Origin: Nephrocerus scutellatus
Lineage: Eukaryota > Arthropoda > Insecta > Diptera > Pipunculidae
Direction of reading: 5' to 3'
Assembly: GCA_947095585.1 (NCBI GenBank)
Contig: OX352765.1
Location: forward strand, 58,120,920-58,184,919
Length of the DNA: 64,000 bases
How positions within the stretch are numbered: the stretch's first letter is position 1; each line of letters begins with the position of its first letter. This document shows positions 1-10,883 of this stretch, in pieces. Made by a program: the position numbers and the translations under genes. The notes under the pieces are model-generated. The model searched no databases. It saw only the letters and a program-made list of their open reading frames with translations, and had not been told where the DNA came from.

Positions 1-27
1 TTTTAATTTTTATGGGTTGTTTTTTCT
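1..27. repeat. Tail of a dispersed AT-rich repeat
   Basis: This is the segment TTTTAATTTTTATGGGTTG followed by a T-run. It also occurs, usually preceded by AGAGAATTTA, near 8466, 22562, 28013 and 34952. Here it abuts the broken 3' end of the BEL element, so it probably marks the start of a younger insertion or the element's junction with older intron sequence. Confidence 0.5.
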
Positions 28-1190
28 CTGATCGATTCCACTTGTATCGTTGTTGAGTTTTGTTTATATACTCCTCGTACAAACGTTTGCAGACATCTTG
101 TTTGAGTTTTTGAATTAGTTTCCATCTTTTTACACTAGTTCCAGTAAGATCCAATATGAGATCATGCTGTGGTTCTATCAGTGAAGATCCAATGATGAAG
201 TGACCTGGTGTAAGTGCATCAAGATCTTCAATGCTGTTTGTTAATGGACACAGTGGTCTTGAGTTCAGACATCCTTCAATTTGCACCAGAATAGTATTCA
301 TTTCTTCGTACGTTAGCTTCTGCTCTCCTATGATCCGATTTAAGTGATACTTTACTGATTTCACTCCGGCTTCCCAAAATCCACCAAAGTGAGGAGCTCC
401 AGGCGGGATGAAATGCCACTGGATTCCCTTACTGACAACCTTCATTTGTAGTGCATCAATAAGGTTTTTTGCTCCAACAAAATTTGTTCCATTATCACCG
501 TATAGATGATGTACGGCACCTCTCCTGCTGATCATTCGTTGTAATGCTACCATAAATCCATCCGTTGTTAGATCAGAAGTGAGTTCAATGTGCACAGCCT
601 TGGTTGACATGCAAACAAAGAGTGCTATGTAAGCCTTATGCGACCTTAAACCTCGAAGCTGTGAGCATCTTATGTTGATTGGAACTGCATTGTCTACTCC
701 ACAATGTGTAAATGGTCGCGAGAACTTAACCCTTGCTTCCGGAAGTTGTCCAATAAGTTGGCTTGATTCCTTTGCCTTAAATCGAAAACATTTTACGCAT
801 TGATTTACGATGGCCTTGACGGTGTTGGTTCCTCGGATGATCCAAAATTTCCTCCGGATGTGATTCAAAATTAGTTTTACTCCGCCGTGAAGTGTATCAA
901 TGTGAGATTTGCTAATGATTAATTTTGTCAGTGGATGCGATGATGCCAAAATGATTGGATGTTTCTGGTCGTCTGACAAATTTGCGTGTTTTAGACGCCC
1001 TCCCGCAATATTCCATTGGCATCTATGAATGGGTGTAGGGATGATATCGTGCTGATTGGTTTAAGTTCTTTATTTTGACGTAGTTTCTGCATGTCATCTT
1101 CAAATCCTTTTTGTCCACCCCTTACCAGAGCTTTTTCTGCTTCCAGGAGCTCTTTAATGTTTAGTTTATTCAGATGTAGTGGCTCATCCT
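28..1190 (-). pseudogene. BEL-1 integrase (broken)
   Basis: The minus strand encodes fragments typical of BEL integrases in the expected order. First comes a zinc-binding region with a run ending near 830. Next is a catalytic stretch containing GDNGTNFVGAKN near 477-510 (second catalytic Asp) and GAPHFGGFWEAGVKSVK near 365-410 (DDE-type glutamate). Last is the C-terminal ALTPGHFIIGSSL motif near 190-230, typical of the domain that follows the core. The first catalytic region reads VDNAVPI where the family usually has VDYAGPI. No single long frame remains. Integrase would insert element cDNA into host DNA; this copy cannot be functional. Confidence 0.8.
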
Positions 1191-1194
1191 TCTT

Positions 1195-1956
1195 TTAATT
1201 TCGGCAATTATTCTTGAATCGAAGGCAGTACTCGCTAATGCGTTGCAGTTTTGACAGTGATGAACAGTCAAGATAAATATCGTTTTTGCATAGATGCCTG
1301 TCGTTTTGTATAACCATACATTCATGGGATTTTCGAACCTCAGGCATACCTCGCAACTCCATCATGATCTTGTCAGCTGGCCACTGTTGTTCGTCTCCTT
1401 TTAACCAAGTTGGACCGTGCCACCATGTCGAGTTTTCAGCCAGAACATCCCCAAACAACCCTCTAGACGGAATGTCAGCAGGATTCTCACTTCCTGGCAC
1501 AAACCTCCATTGCCCTATAAAATGTTGCTGCACGAAAGATACCCGATTGGCAACAAACGTGTTCCATTTCACTGGGTGTTGTTTTAACCAGCTCAGTACA
1601 ATGGTAGAATCTGACCAGGATACGACTCTGATGTATCTCGTCTCTGTTCCTTGTGTAATGTACATCATTAGTTTCGTCAGCAATGTAGCTGCACATAGCT
1701 CCAACCTTGCTAGTGAAACTTGTTTGACAGAGGCCACCTTGGTTTTTGCCGCGATGATGCATATTGTCGTGGAACCGTAGTTAATCACCTTCTGATATAC
1801 CACTGCCGCATAGCTGACTCTGATGCGTCTGCAAACCCATGTAGCTCTATTCGATCTTGGAATTCTCACTTTTTCAAGCGTCACCAGCCTCGTTTTGAAT
1901 TCGTTCCACTCGTTATGAATACTCATTGGCACCTTTTCGTACCATTCGATGCACAA
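1195..1956 (-). pseudogene. BEL-1 RNase H-like region
   Basis: A 253-codon open stretch has the conserved BEL/Pao segment after the reverse transcriptase. Landmarks are SWSDSTIVLSWL (RNase H active-site region) around residues 113-124, FVANRVSFVQQ, and VPGSENPADIPSRG, a signature of BEL/Pao elements just before the integrase. RNase H removes the RNA strand of the hybrid during reverse transcription. Its position between the RT fragments (upstream on this strand) and the integrase fits the element order. The first ATG is probably only a chance start inside the original polyprotein. Confidence 0.85.
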
Positions 1957-2859
1957 CAGCCAAAGGCGCTGGATGATAATCTTCGCCTTGATTGTTATTG
2001 GTGATAACCAGCCAAAGGGGTCGAAAAATTTTCACTTAGTAATGCTCGTTTGGTGGCCTTAGTGCTGAAAGACGAAAGATTGACCTTAAATCGGCATTCG
2101 TTTGTCTTCAGACACCATTTTATTCCCAAAATGCTGAATGTGGTGTCATTATTAAAGTCATGTTTTGGTTCCATTTCAATGACTTCTCTTGGCAGTGCCT
2201 CTAAGAACTCTGAACTGTTTGATGTCAATTTTCGTAGGCTAAATCCACCCTTCTGAAGTAGCTGCGTCAGTTCTTGCTGAATACTAAGACAATCTCTTAC
2301 TGAATTTGCACCGCCGAGACAATCATCTACGTAGAATCTTTCAAGTACGGTTCTTCAGCTAGCTGGCACAGAGTCGTGATTGCCAGATAGGATGCTATGT
2401 TCCGTAGGTGACGGTTTTGAGAGCGTACTCCTTTATTTGACTTTTGGGATTATCTCTCCACAAGATGCGTTGCAAATTTTGATCATGTGTATCGACTAAA
2501 ATTTGCCTTTACATCTTCTCGATGTCAGCTGTGAACACGACGAAAAATTTTCTCCATCGAAGTAGCAGATGAAACAGATTCCTTTGAATTGTTGGTCCGA
2601 TCATCATGATGGTATTCAGCGATTCTCGAGACGTTGTCTTCGCCGAGGTGACGAATACTACTCTCAGGTTTGCAGTTCTGCTCTGCTCTTTTATCACTGC
2701 GTGATGAGGAAGATAGTATACTTTTTGTGTTGTATCTTCTGGTACTTCCTCCATGTGACCACGATCGAGATATTCTTGCATGAACTTAGAATATTCTAGC
2801 CGCAGTTCTTCTTTTTTTGCGAATTTTTGCTCCAACGTAAAGAAGCGCTTTAGTGCCAT
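1957..2859 (-). pseudogene. BEL-1 reverse transcriptase (frameshifted)
   Basis: Two open pieces (2509-2859 and 1995-2228) plus the DNA between them encode a BEL-type reverse transcriptase. The first piece carries the fingers region (YLPHHAVIKEQS, then LRVVFVTSAKT). The catalytic YVDD lies at 2322-2333 on the minus strand, followed by CLGGANSVRDCLSIQQEL. The second piece has ILGIKWCLKTNECRFKV, the thumb-like region typical of Pao elements. At least one frameshift separates them near 2350-2500, so the enzyme is not encoded intact. Confidence 0.8.
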
Positions 2860-3014
2860 TTTTCGGGATCCCTTAATACCATGCGATCCTTTGACAGTGG
2901 TAGCTTGACGATGTATCGCCCTGTTTCATCTCGTTTGTGCGTCTCTTTGTAGTGGTTTTCGCACAATTTTTCTTCTGCAGACATACCCGTTGCACTAGGA
3001 ACCTCTTCTAGCTC

Positions 3015-3539
3015 CTAAAATTTCTTTAACTGGTCATCTTCACTGCAAACGCTGACACATGAGGTGATAATGTTAACTTGCGTCTGCTTCCGTGGGTTTG
3101 GGGTCACGATTGGGCCTGATTGATTCACAGGACCCTTGACTAATCCATGTAGTAGGAATTGCGGCAAAATGTCTGGTCCAATTAGCAAATCAATTTCTTT
3201 TGGTTGCGAGTACCATGGGTCCGCCAGCTTCAAACCTTGGATGTGTGGCCAATCATTTGGTGTAAATTGTTGTTCAGGCATTTTTGATGTAATAGCAGGC
3301 ATTACTAGTGCCTTTACCTTCAAATTGACTTTTTCATCGTGAATTGATTGGATGTTAAAGTTACATACTGCGATAATAGGTGTAGCATGCCCGTTTATTC
3401 CATTGACCCTTGAATGGTATTTGGTTATCGGCACCTGTATTTGTCGAGCTAGTTTTTCCGTCACGACACATGATTGAGACCCTTGGTCAATTAGAGCTCG
3501 CACCAGCTTGACTTGTCCCTTAACACATATGTTCACCAT
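3015..3539 (-). pseudogene. BEL-1 aspartic protease region
   Basis: A 174-codon open stretch contains VRALIDQGSQSCVV near its start. This matches the DUF1758-type retropepsin of BEL/Pao elements, here with DQG in place of the common DSG/DTG active-site triplet. LLIGPDILPQFL follows near residue 118, like the second conserved block of retropepsins. The protease would cut the Gag-Pol polyprotein. It sits between the gag zinc knuckle and the RT, as expected. A frame break separates it from the RT. Confidence 0.8.
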
Positions 3540-3685
3540 CGCCGTGGCAAGTAATACTATCCCTTCGTCATTTGTAGTAGCTGCGGTAGCAAATCCCGTC
3601 GTTGTTATCTTTGTTGATGATTTCTTGGCCTCGGGTCTCGCTGGAATTTATCCTTGTGGGACGTGAAGTAACGAATTATGCTGCC

Positions 3686-3880
3686 TTATACATATTTTGC
3701 ATCCATTTTTCGTTGACACTCCTTTGCATCATGTTCATCCCTCAAGCAATTAAAACACAGCTTCGATTTTCGAACCAAATCCTTTCGGCTTTTTACGTTC
3801 ATGTTCAAAAACTGTTTGCAGCTGATTAGATAATGAGATTCGCTGCAAAGTATGCACCTTGGTCGTAAAACTGTCGTCAA
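3686..3880 (-). pseudogene. BEL-1 gag zinc-knuckle segment
   Basis: The short open stretch includes CILCSESHYLISC and then CFNCLRDEHDAKEC, a C-x2-C-x4-H-x4-C knuckle. Paired knuckles of this type sit at the end of BEL gag and bind RNA. It is separated from the main gag fragment by about 130 bases with stops or frame changes. Confidence 0.75.
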
Positions 3881-4007
3881 ATAGCTTTTAGAAACTGTTG
3901 ACTTTTCACGGTTGAGTTCGCGACTGCCTTCTAGTCCTCTGAATCTACTTTTTGGAATTTATGTTGAATTTCCTCTTGATTGTTGATATGATTTCCTGTA
4001 TTCAGGG

Positions 4008-5227
4008 TCAAGTTTTGGTAGCACCAACTGAATGAGTAGCGGATCCCATGAGCTGACATCGACTCCCAAACAGGACTTCCCTTGATGTGTCCATGATGTT
4101 TTTTAAGTCGGATGCACTATCATTTCTAACTGCTTTTAGTGTAAGCAAAGTCTGAATGTAATTGTTGACTAATGCTGCTGAATTTTGGAACCGCTTCCGA
4201 AGCAGTTCTACCGCCGCTGCATAGTTGGTTGACGTCGGTGACAGATGGTTCACAATTCTCGCTGCTTCTCCATGAAGATTCCCCTTTAGGTACTGAATCC
4301 GTTCGATATCATCGAATGACTCGTTCTGGTGCACACTCGCTCAAATAGCTCCCAAAATGGTGTCCATTCCTCATACCTTCCGCTGAATGTTGGTATGACA
4401 ATGGTTGGAAGTTTGATTTGATTCATTGTACCATTTGGTGATACGGGCTGTGCCTGGTGCTGAATTTCATCTGCCTCCCTGATCTGAATGTATGCGTCTT
4501 CATACATTTCCTCCAACTTTATGAATTCGTTGTTGGTCACGTAATCCAGATCATGCTCCGAGTCGTCTAGTGATGACATGATTTCCTCGTTCATCGCAGC
4601 CAGCTTTGTCCAGCATTCCCTTAATTGATCCAACTTAAACCCAAGGTAGACTGAATTCTTTGTAAGGGGTAAGCTGTCAATTATTTGAAGGAGATTATTT
4701 TTGATAAGATTTAACCTCTCTCTCTTTTCTTCTGAAATTGCTGCACTCTGAGTCAGAATTGGCATGGTTGCTCCTGAGGTAGACGCCTGACGGCCTACAT
4801 CTGTTGTTGCGGTGAAAGGCTGCAACTTCCTTCTGGTCTCTAGTTTTGCCGCCTCTCTCTTTTCTTCTGAACTTGCAGCAATCTGAGTCAGAATTGGCTC
4901 GGCTGCTCCTGCGGTAGACGCCTGACCGCCTACATCTGTTGCTGCGGCGAAAGGCTGCAACTTCCTTCTGGTCTCCAGGTTTGCCTTGATGGTGTCCTTG
5001 ATATCTAAATATCTTGCCTGGAGCTTGCTGAAGTATCTTTTCGTGAAGTACTCATGTTTCTGATTTGCCTTCCTTTGCTCTTCCAGTCAACCCAGGTCCT
5101 CCAGCCTCTTCCTTAGGTACTCTGGGGTGTATCGGGACTCCACATCCTTCTTGAAGTTGGTCCATAACCGATGCACCTCCTCCGTGATTCTCGTTTGTTC
5201 CAACGCGATGTCCTCGAAATCACCCAT
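4008..5227 (-). pseudogene. BEL-1 gag
   Basis: The likely start is the ATG at 5225-5227 (MGDFEDIALEQTRITEEV), just inside the LTR and leader. Downstream, 4286-4960 encodes an acidic, helix-rich gag with LPTIVIPTFSGRYEEWTPFW, the DUF1759-type motif of BEL/Pao gags. 4008-4334 continues it (LKGNLHGEAARIVNHL). One stop near 5090 and a shift near 4310 break the frame. A 135-bp tandem duplication lies in the N-terminal third. Gag would form the virus-like particle shell. Confidence 0.8.
4725..4994 (-). repeat. 135-bp tandem duplication within BEL-1 gag
   Basis: Two adjacent 135-base units (4725-4859 and 4860-4994) are nearly identical. Both encode a 45-residue segment with KLETRRKLQPF, TDVG, QAST and PILTQ. 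Because 135 is divisible by three, the duplication preserves the gag frame. Confidence 0.85.
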
Positions 5228-5397
5228 TTTTGTTGGTTGTAATGTGACTTACTAAAAGGACCTTTGCCTTTACTGTTTGAAAACTGTTTTTTAAAATTTT
5301 CCGGATAATCCGGCTCGAAGGACCAAGTAAATCCTTTACCTTTAGGATTTCTTAAACTGACAACAACCTTACCACTGGGGGGGGGGATAGTTGTCAA

Positions 5398-5690
5398 TGT
5401 TTGTTAATTGAGAATACGATTATTTGCTTTTGTAAACTGACTCTTTTTCATTTATTCATTCTATATTTATACATTAATTTTTGCTTACTACTTAAAAAGC
5501 ATTCCAACAGTAATGTTGACCTACTGTTGAAAATGCTTACTAATTTAAACTTATTGCTAATATGCAATTGCTTTTCTGCTGATTGTGAAGAAATTAATTA
5601 CATTAATGTTGGTCACCGGTTGTTGGGTGTGTGACGCTCGATGTGAGTGTTATTGTGCAATAGCTGATGTTGCTTTTTGTTGCCGATACA
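5398..5690 (-). repeat. Putative 5' LTR of BEL-1
   Basis: On the minus strand this 293-base stretch starts TGTATCGGC and ends AACAAACA, the TGT...ACA borders usual for BEL LTRs. It contains a TATA-like ATGTATAAATATAG and, downstream, GAATAAATGAAA as a possible polyadenylation signal. The gag start lies about 170 bases further on. No second LTR is in the window, so the borders are inferred. Confidence 0.6.
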
Positions 5691-5757
5691 TTCGAATTAC
5701 GCGTCCCTTCCATTCGTGAACCAGACCAGCCCTCTAGCGTCCAGTGCCGGAACAACA

Positions 5758-7000
5758 TTAGACCAGTTTGCACGGTCTTTCTACCTCAAATAAGCTGCCG
5801 AAAGAGTACTCCCTGATAATATCTTCTCCTGGTATGTACCAGTGTTTTAGCTGCTTAATACCGCATCTAGTGGCTATCTTGATAATAAAGATTTTACCGT
5901 AGGGCAGGTACGAATCGATAGTCCTTCTCTGCTGCGCCATTCTAAAACGTGTAGTAAAGCACCTTGCATAAAATTAGTAATGGTCGTGTTGTGTTTACCA
6001 CTAACAAGAATCGCCAAGTCATCCGCATAAAAAATGTCTCCTCCTTGGGACAACTCGACTTTCGGGCATGGCCCTTATCTATGATTAGTCGATTGCTGAT
6101 TGCTCTTGCTTGCTGAGTAGACGAACCTGGGAAATGAACCTGAAATAGAGTTCGACACAATTTTTCTGATCTTTATGAATTATCGATTGCTTTATGGATT
6201 TGTACCGTTACTGGCATGTCGGCAATGTTTTCGAAGTATTTCCTCCATGTGGCCCGTTTAGATCGTCTTAATTCGGAATTATAGTCTGTGAGAGCGAACC
6301 TGTATTGCTCCCAACTCTCCGGGCGCTTAGCAGAGTTGAAGAGTTTTCTAACCATCTTCCTAAGTCTATCCAACTGGTCATTCCACCAGGGAACTTTTCG
6401 TTTGCACAGACTAGTTTTAGAGACACAACTGTCATAAAAGAAGTGAGCAGCACATAATATACTTGGTATGGTGCTTCATCTAGGTCCCCTAGGGACTCTA
6501 TAGATGTGACAAGCATGTCCAATTTAGAGAGTACAAGTCCCCGGTACAGATTCCAGTCCATTGACTTTGGATCGTATTTAGAAGAAGCAAATGCCAGTTT
6601 TCCGGGAACCAGATAGTTGTCGTGATGTCGGACGCATGCCATTTTTCAAAAAAGTTAAAGATAAATGGATTGGCGAGTGCGAGGTCAAGTACCTCTCCGC
6701 GAATCGCACTTATGCCGGTAGGTTTAGAGCCCTTATTTAGAATGTCTACATTACTACTTATTATGAATTGTAAAAGACACTCACTCTTTCTATTGGTACC
6801 ACTGTTGCCCTGACCTCATGATGTGCATTGGAATCGCATCCTATGAGGTTCTGGAGGTTTTTAGTTCCGGCAGTGCTCTATCAGCTACTTGATCTTTGTT
6901 GGCGGAACGTTGTCGTCGTTGCCGGGAAAGTATGCTGAAGCACACAATGTTCTGGGTTCCATTCTCGGTCGGAACTTCTACTAGAATTTATAAGGTCCTT
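5758..7000 (-). pseudogene. Degenerate R1/Jockey-type LINE
   Basis: Minus-strand fragments appear in family order. First is an endonuclease piece near 6800-6960 (YFPGNDDNVPP and GCDSNAHH). Next is a linker with PWWNDQLDRLRKMVRKLFN near 6330-6400 and RSKRATWRKYFENI near 6215-6260. Last is a reverse transcriptase C motif, FYADDLAILVSG, near 6000-6035, followed by LHVLEWRSREG. Most of the RT core between the linker and YADD is deleted. Frames shift several times. This LINE is older and more worn than elements B or C. Confidence 0.75.
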
Positions 7001-7010
7001 CCTAGTTGCT

Positions 7011-7490
7011 GCCAGAACCGCTTGGACCAGCATGACCAGTACCGCTGATGGTCAAAGAAGCTGGTCGTGGGCCCACTTTGATTTGATTTGGTTCCGGACC
7101 CTCTGTGATCAGAATGCCCATCGGAACTGGTGACACATATGTATGTGTACGGATGTTTACTTAGCTTCGTGCTCTCATTTAAGACTCTAGATTTAGAGAA
7201 TTCATTACAGCATGAAAAAATGCGTATGACTGGTTCATTTCATTTGTAAAATTGAAGGAGGCTACTAAAAATTCTGGACAATTTATGAAAATAAGCTAAA
7301 AAATATTAAAAAAAACCCATAAAATCAATAAATTCTATATTAACCAAGTGGCAAAAGTTGCTTAAAAATAAAAAAGAACTCAAAATATGCGCCTAAAAGT
7401 AGATATTTGCCTATAAACGCGGAAAAATAGTCTAAAATGTTCGTTGTGGATCTTTTGGTTTTTGGGTTTTTTTTTGGGTGAGTTTCACTT
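7011..7490. other. Unassigned AT-rich spacer
   Basis: I see no gene or recognisable element here. The first 120 bases may be a further remnant of the LINE to the left; the rest is AT-rich intron-like sequence with short A and T runs. Confidence 0.4.
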
Positions 7491-7494
7491 GCAA

Positions 7495-7552
7495 TAAAGA
7501 GGGGCGTGGATGAAGCGTGAAATCATATAAAAAGCTAAGAGTGCTATCACTT
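7495..7552 (-). mobile_element. Short fragment of LINE C (RT region)
   Basis: The stretch GCGTGAAATCATATAAAAAG and its surroundings matches 17210-17260 inside the RT of LINE C, with a few substitutions. It is an isolated fragment of roughly 55 bases. Confidence 0.6.
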
Positions 7553-7559
7553 TCATTTA

Positions 7560-8330
7560 ACTTGACGACCCATTTTTTTGTATGTATTTTGGACTACTTT
7601 GAGGTCCTGTTTAACCACCTTCCACACGACCTAGAAAGCTGTAATTTTGTGAAATTATGTTTAGTCCCAAGCATTCTTTATATTCCGCGTGTGATGCGTG
7701 TCGCGTTTCGCATGTGGCGCGTGTACTGGTTTCTTTTTAACTACCTTTCGCACAACTTAGAGCGCTGAAATTTTGTGAGCAGCTGAATGTCAGTGGCCAA
7801 TTTTGATATACTGCGTGTGACGAGTGTGATGCGAGGAAAAAAGAAAATATTTTGCAATAGGCCTGACCTCAAAAACAGATATTTTGTCGATTATGACCAA
7901 AATAATAAAGGACTTATGGCGTGTGTCGATGTATACATAAAAGTTTGTACCCGGAAACGGAAGTTTTTTACATTTACTTGTTAAATTCTAGTTAGTTTGT
8001 TTGTTTATTTTTTGTTTATTTTGTTGTTCATTTATTTGTTGATTTTATTTGTTTGTTTAATTCTTTATTTATTATTTTTATTTTATTTCTTGGTTTATTT
8101 GTTTTTTGTCGTGGAATCTTGCGACCCATTTTTAACCCCCTTCCCAAAGCCGGATTTTATTTTGCACACACGTGTATATTCGGTGACAACACTTTCTATT
8201 AATTGTTTTTTTAATTAACCCGATTTTCTTCAAATTTTATAGATGCGTGTTTCTCAGATGACAACGCATTTTGTAAAATTTGGATGCGATCGGGCCCTAG
8301 GGCCTAGGAGCGGGATGGTGTATCCCCGAA
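7560..8330 (+). repeat. Dispersed palindromic repeat family copy with GCGTG-rich leader
   Basis: The first half has CGCGTGTGATGCGTGTCGCG and similar phrases that recur around 23400-23880. From about 8100 the sequence follows the dispersed family consensus: GTGGAATCTTGCGACCCATT, CACACGTGTATATT, GGTGACAACACTTTCTATTA, CCCGATTTTC and a GC-rich palindrome near 8292-8310. The T-rich stretch at 7990-8110 is a (TTTG/TTTA) low-complexity run. Confidence 0.6.
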
Positions 8331-8345
8331 TGGAGAATAACGATA

Positions 8346-8397
8346 AACGCTAAAGGGATTTGTACCCTTATAATGCTTAGCACAGCGTGGGCGTTAG
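8346..8397 (-). mobile_element. 3'-end fragment of LINE C
   Basis: ACGCTAAAGGGATTTGTACC and the following CTTATAATGCTTAGCACAGC match the 3' end of LINE C at 16374-16422 almost exactly. On the minus strand it contains the small hairpin AAGGGTnnAAnCCCTT that precedes the poly(A) tail. Confidence 0.75.
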
Positions 8398-8465
8398 CGT
8401 CAGGTTGGGGTTGTGTATGTGTTTTTATATTTCAGCATTTATAGTGGAATTCAGTATACTTTTGT

Positions 8466-8514
8466 TATTAGAGAATTTACATAAAAAATATTAATTTTGA
8501 TGGGTTGTTTTTTT
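8466..8514. repeat. AGAGAATTTA...ATGGGTTG dispersed motif
   Basis: The sequence ATTAGAGAATTTACATAAAA followed by ATTAATTTTGATGGGTTG and a T-run matches copies near 22562, 28013 and 34952. It seems to be one boundary of the dispersed repeat family. Confidence 0.6.
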
Positions 8515-8859
8515 CTTCTTTATTTCCACTATCATTGTTTTTGCATTTCTTGACAGCGGTGAGAACTCGTCTGTCTTTTCGTTTTCGCTTAGAAATGAAT
8601 TTTTGTTGTTATTGTTTTTTTATATTGTTGTTTTTGATTTATGCCATTATAAACAAAATTTCAAGTTTTATGACGGCATATACGAAACGATTTTGAACAT
8701 GAAGAAGGCAAAAAGGTACTTGGTGAAGAACTATATTATATTTATATTCGTTGGTCGGCTGGTACCACACCCATCAATCAACCATGCATTATTGTAACTT
8801 ACCAATGCTGTTATCGGCTGCTACAGTTAAAGAACTGCACTACTTCAAATTCGCGCTCC

Positions 8860-9960
8860 ACTTTTTTAATTGAGGGACCATTGTTGGATATTCCGCTCGC
8901 AGACGCGGCCATCATGTACATACTTTGTTTTGCTCTCCTTTATATGCAGCCACACATTTCGCGCCACCCGCTCGATCATGATGAAAGCTTCCTGTACAGC
9001 GACGTCAATGCCGTCGGCGTAAGCCAGCATCTGAATGGAATTAAAGAGGATTGTTCCTCTCGCCGTTACGGGAGTGTCTCGGATCACTTTCTCCAACGTC
9101 ATGTTTAAGGGGGACACAGGCCAGTCTATCAGATTGTCGGAGCCCGTTATAGATGTTGAATGGGCTTGATAGTGATCTGGATATTTTTACTTAGGGGGCA
9201 CGAAGATGAATATAAAGAGCTTAGCAGATATGAAAAAACTGTTTACCGGCGAAAGAAAGCAACCTGGGAGACGAATCTGGTACAGAGAGTGAGGACGAAA
9301 AAACGTTTTCTAACGTTGCAGTCACGCATTAGAGTGATGTATTTATTTGACATTATAGTGATCTTTCGTGTATAGAACATTTATATATGAGGGTGTATAT
9401 ATACATGTAGGTTAAAGGCATAAGCAGAATGAGAATCGTTATTCAATTCTAATAATTTGGGATCCGAAATTTATGATGGCTTTATAAAGTTATACTCTGG
9501 CTATGCTATCATAGGCAGATTTAAAGTCTTTAAAAATATGGTTTAGAGAGTTTTGAAACTCTTAGACATTTTTCCATCACCTGCCTAAGAGTGTAAATTT
9601 AATCAGTTGTTGATTTGCCTGGGATGAAGCCATACTAGTATGGACCAATGATGACTTTAGCGTATGGGGCTGTTCTGTCTTGAAGGATATAGGAGAAAAT
9701 CTTATACGCGTTACAACATTATGCCACGTTAATTGCTTCATGTTGTGATATCTCCTTTCTTATGCATGGGGCACAGGAGGCCTTTTCGCCAGTCTTCTGG
9801 CATATCTTCTTCCTCCCATACTTGCACTATTAGTTTATGAATTGCTTGGTGTATTGCGGAACCTGATCTGATCTGATCCCGGGCCTTAATATTTTTAAGC
9901 CGATTTATCGCCCTTTGAGATTGGTAATTAGATTACCTTCTTAGTCTTTGCAGTATGTGC
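8860..9960 (-). pseudogene. Worn LINE reverse transcriptase
   Basis: Minus-strand fragments in the correct order represent a non-LTR reverse transcriptase. VWEEEDMPEDWRKG near 9770-9830 is the fingers region before the first core block. DFKSAYDS near 9500-9530 is motif A. 8866-9117 encodes an open stretch with LEKVIRDTPVTARGT, then MLAYADGIDVAV and IKESKTKYV. The catalytic YADD reads YADG, so the last Asp is lost, and several stops are present. The style (GTIL...YADDIDI...ESKTKYM) is common in insect LINEs; I cannot name the clade. Confidence 0.7.
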
Positions 9961-10055
9961 AACGCGGTGTATATTGCGTCATACGGCGAACTTTTTGGTA
10001 GAACTTCCGCGCCTGGTGCGGTCCTCGCTCTCTGTACGAGATTTGTTGTTGTTGT

Positions 10056-10880
10056 AGCAACTATTAATTCGTCTTATTCCAAACGTTGGGTTGTTGTGTT
10101 TGTGTAGCTGTCGGAACAGTCCAGGCCCAGAAATGCGGCTGCTTCGGCAGGCTGTGTTCATAGTGATAGCGGTGGTAGTAACGTCGGATGGGACGGCCAG
10201 CTGAATAGATGAGCTGTGTTATGTGGTGATGCACCACAGTCCGGGCATTGATCGATGATGCTGTCACGTAAGCGATGTATGTAGCTATTCAGAAAAGAGC
10301 TCCATCCTGATCTCAGTTGTGCCAGGGTTGATCTGGCTTGTCTGGGGAGGTTTTCCTCGCTTTGCTGTATAGGGGGAGTCCGACCTCTCAACACGATGTT
10401 AATTTGGCGATCATCTAGTGCGGCTCTGACTGACGCTTGGTGTATTGCATTTAGGGCTGCTTTATAGTCTGCTAGATCTAGAGGTGTATGTGCGATGAAT
10501 TGGTTTGTTCTTCGCGGAACATACGAATATCTGATCGAATATGCCTGGGTGGTGTGTTGAGGGTGAGCAGGTCGCCGGTTGAGGAATTGTTTGGCGAGAA
10601 GCTCGTTGTGTTCTTTCACTTTAAGCATTAGGGTTTCTTGATGAAGATGTTCCTCATGTGCCATGCGGTGGCAGCCAGTGATGATGCGAAGAGCAGCATT
10701 CTGACAGGATTGAAGCTTCTGCCATTGTGTGTGGCAGAGGCGAGGTGTCCAGATGGGTGCCGCATAGTTTAGTACCGATCTGCCAATCGCTTGATATGTG
10801 GTACGAAGGGTTTTTTTTTGTCCTTACCACTTGTACTGCCCGCTAGGGATTTGAGGACTTTATTTCTGGCCATGACTAGT
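10056..10880 (-). pseudogene. LINE A: C-terminal end of ORF2 and 3' UTR
   Basis: The open stretch 10158-10664 continues the thumb and C-terminal domain: HEEHLHQETLMLKVKEHNEL, ALNAIHQASVRAALDDRQIN, LAQLRSGWSSFLNSYIHRL and CPDCGASPHNTAHLFSW. The last is a degraded Cys/His motif; the related copy at 46840-48208 has Cys where this one has Trp. 10665-10880 carries the preceding part (GRSVLNYAAPIWTPRL-like) with a frameshift near the T-run at 10808-10816. It joins 10884-11900 upstream and runs into the CAA-repeat tail. Confidence 0.8.
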
Positions 10881-10883
10881 TTG

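Larger units (their letters stand above)
28..5690 (-). mobile_element. BEL/Pao LTR retrotransposon, decayed (BEL-1)
   Basis: Read on the minus strand, the order is LTR, gag, zinc knuckle, protease, reverse transcriptase, RNase H and integrase, which is the BEL/Pao layout. The 5' LTR lies at 5398-5690. The 3' LTR is missing: the integrase end runs into a dispersed repeat at position 27. Several frameshifts and stops separate the domains, so the copy is inactive. It lies inside an intron of the cadherin gene, antisense to it. Confidence 0.9.

Noticed and set aside
9160..9375. + strand open frame with a basic stretch (EKTVYRRKKATWE)
   Set aside because: It overlaps the worn minus-strand reverse transcriptase and has no upstream or downstream continuation.
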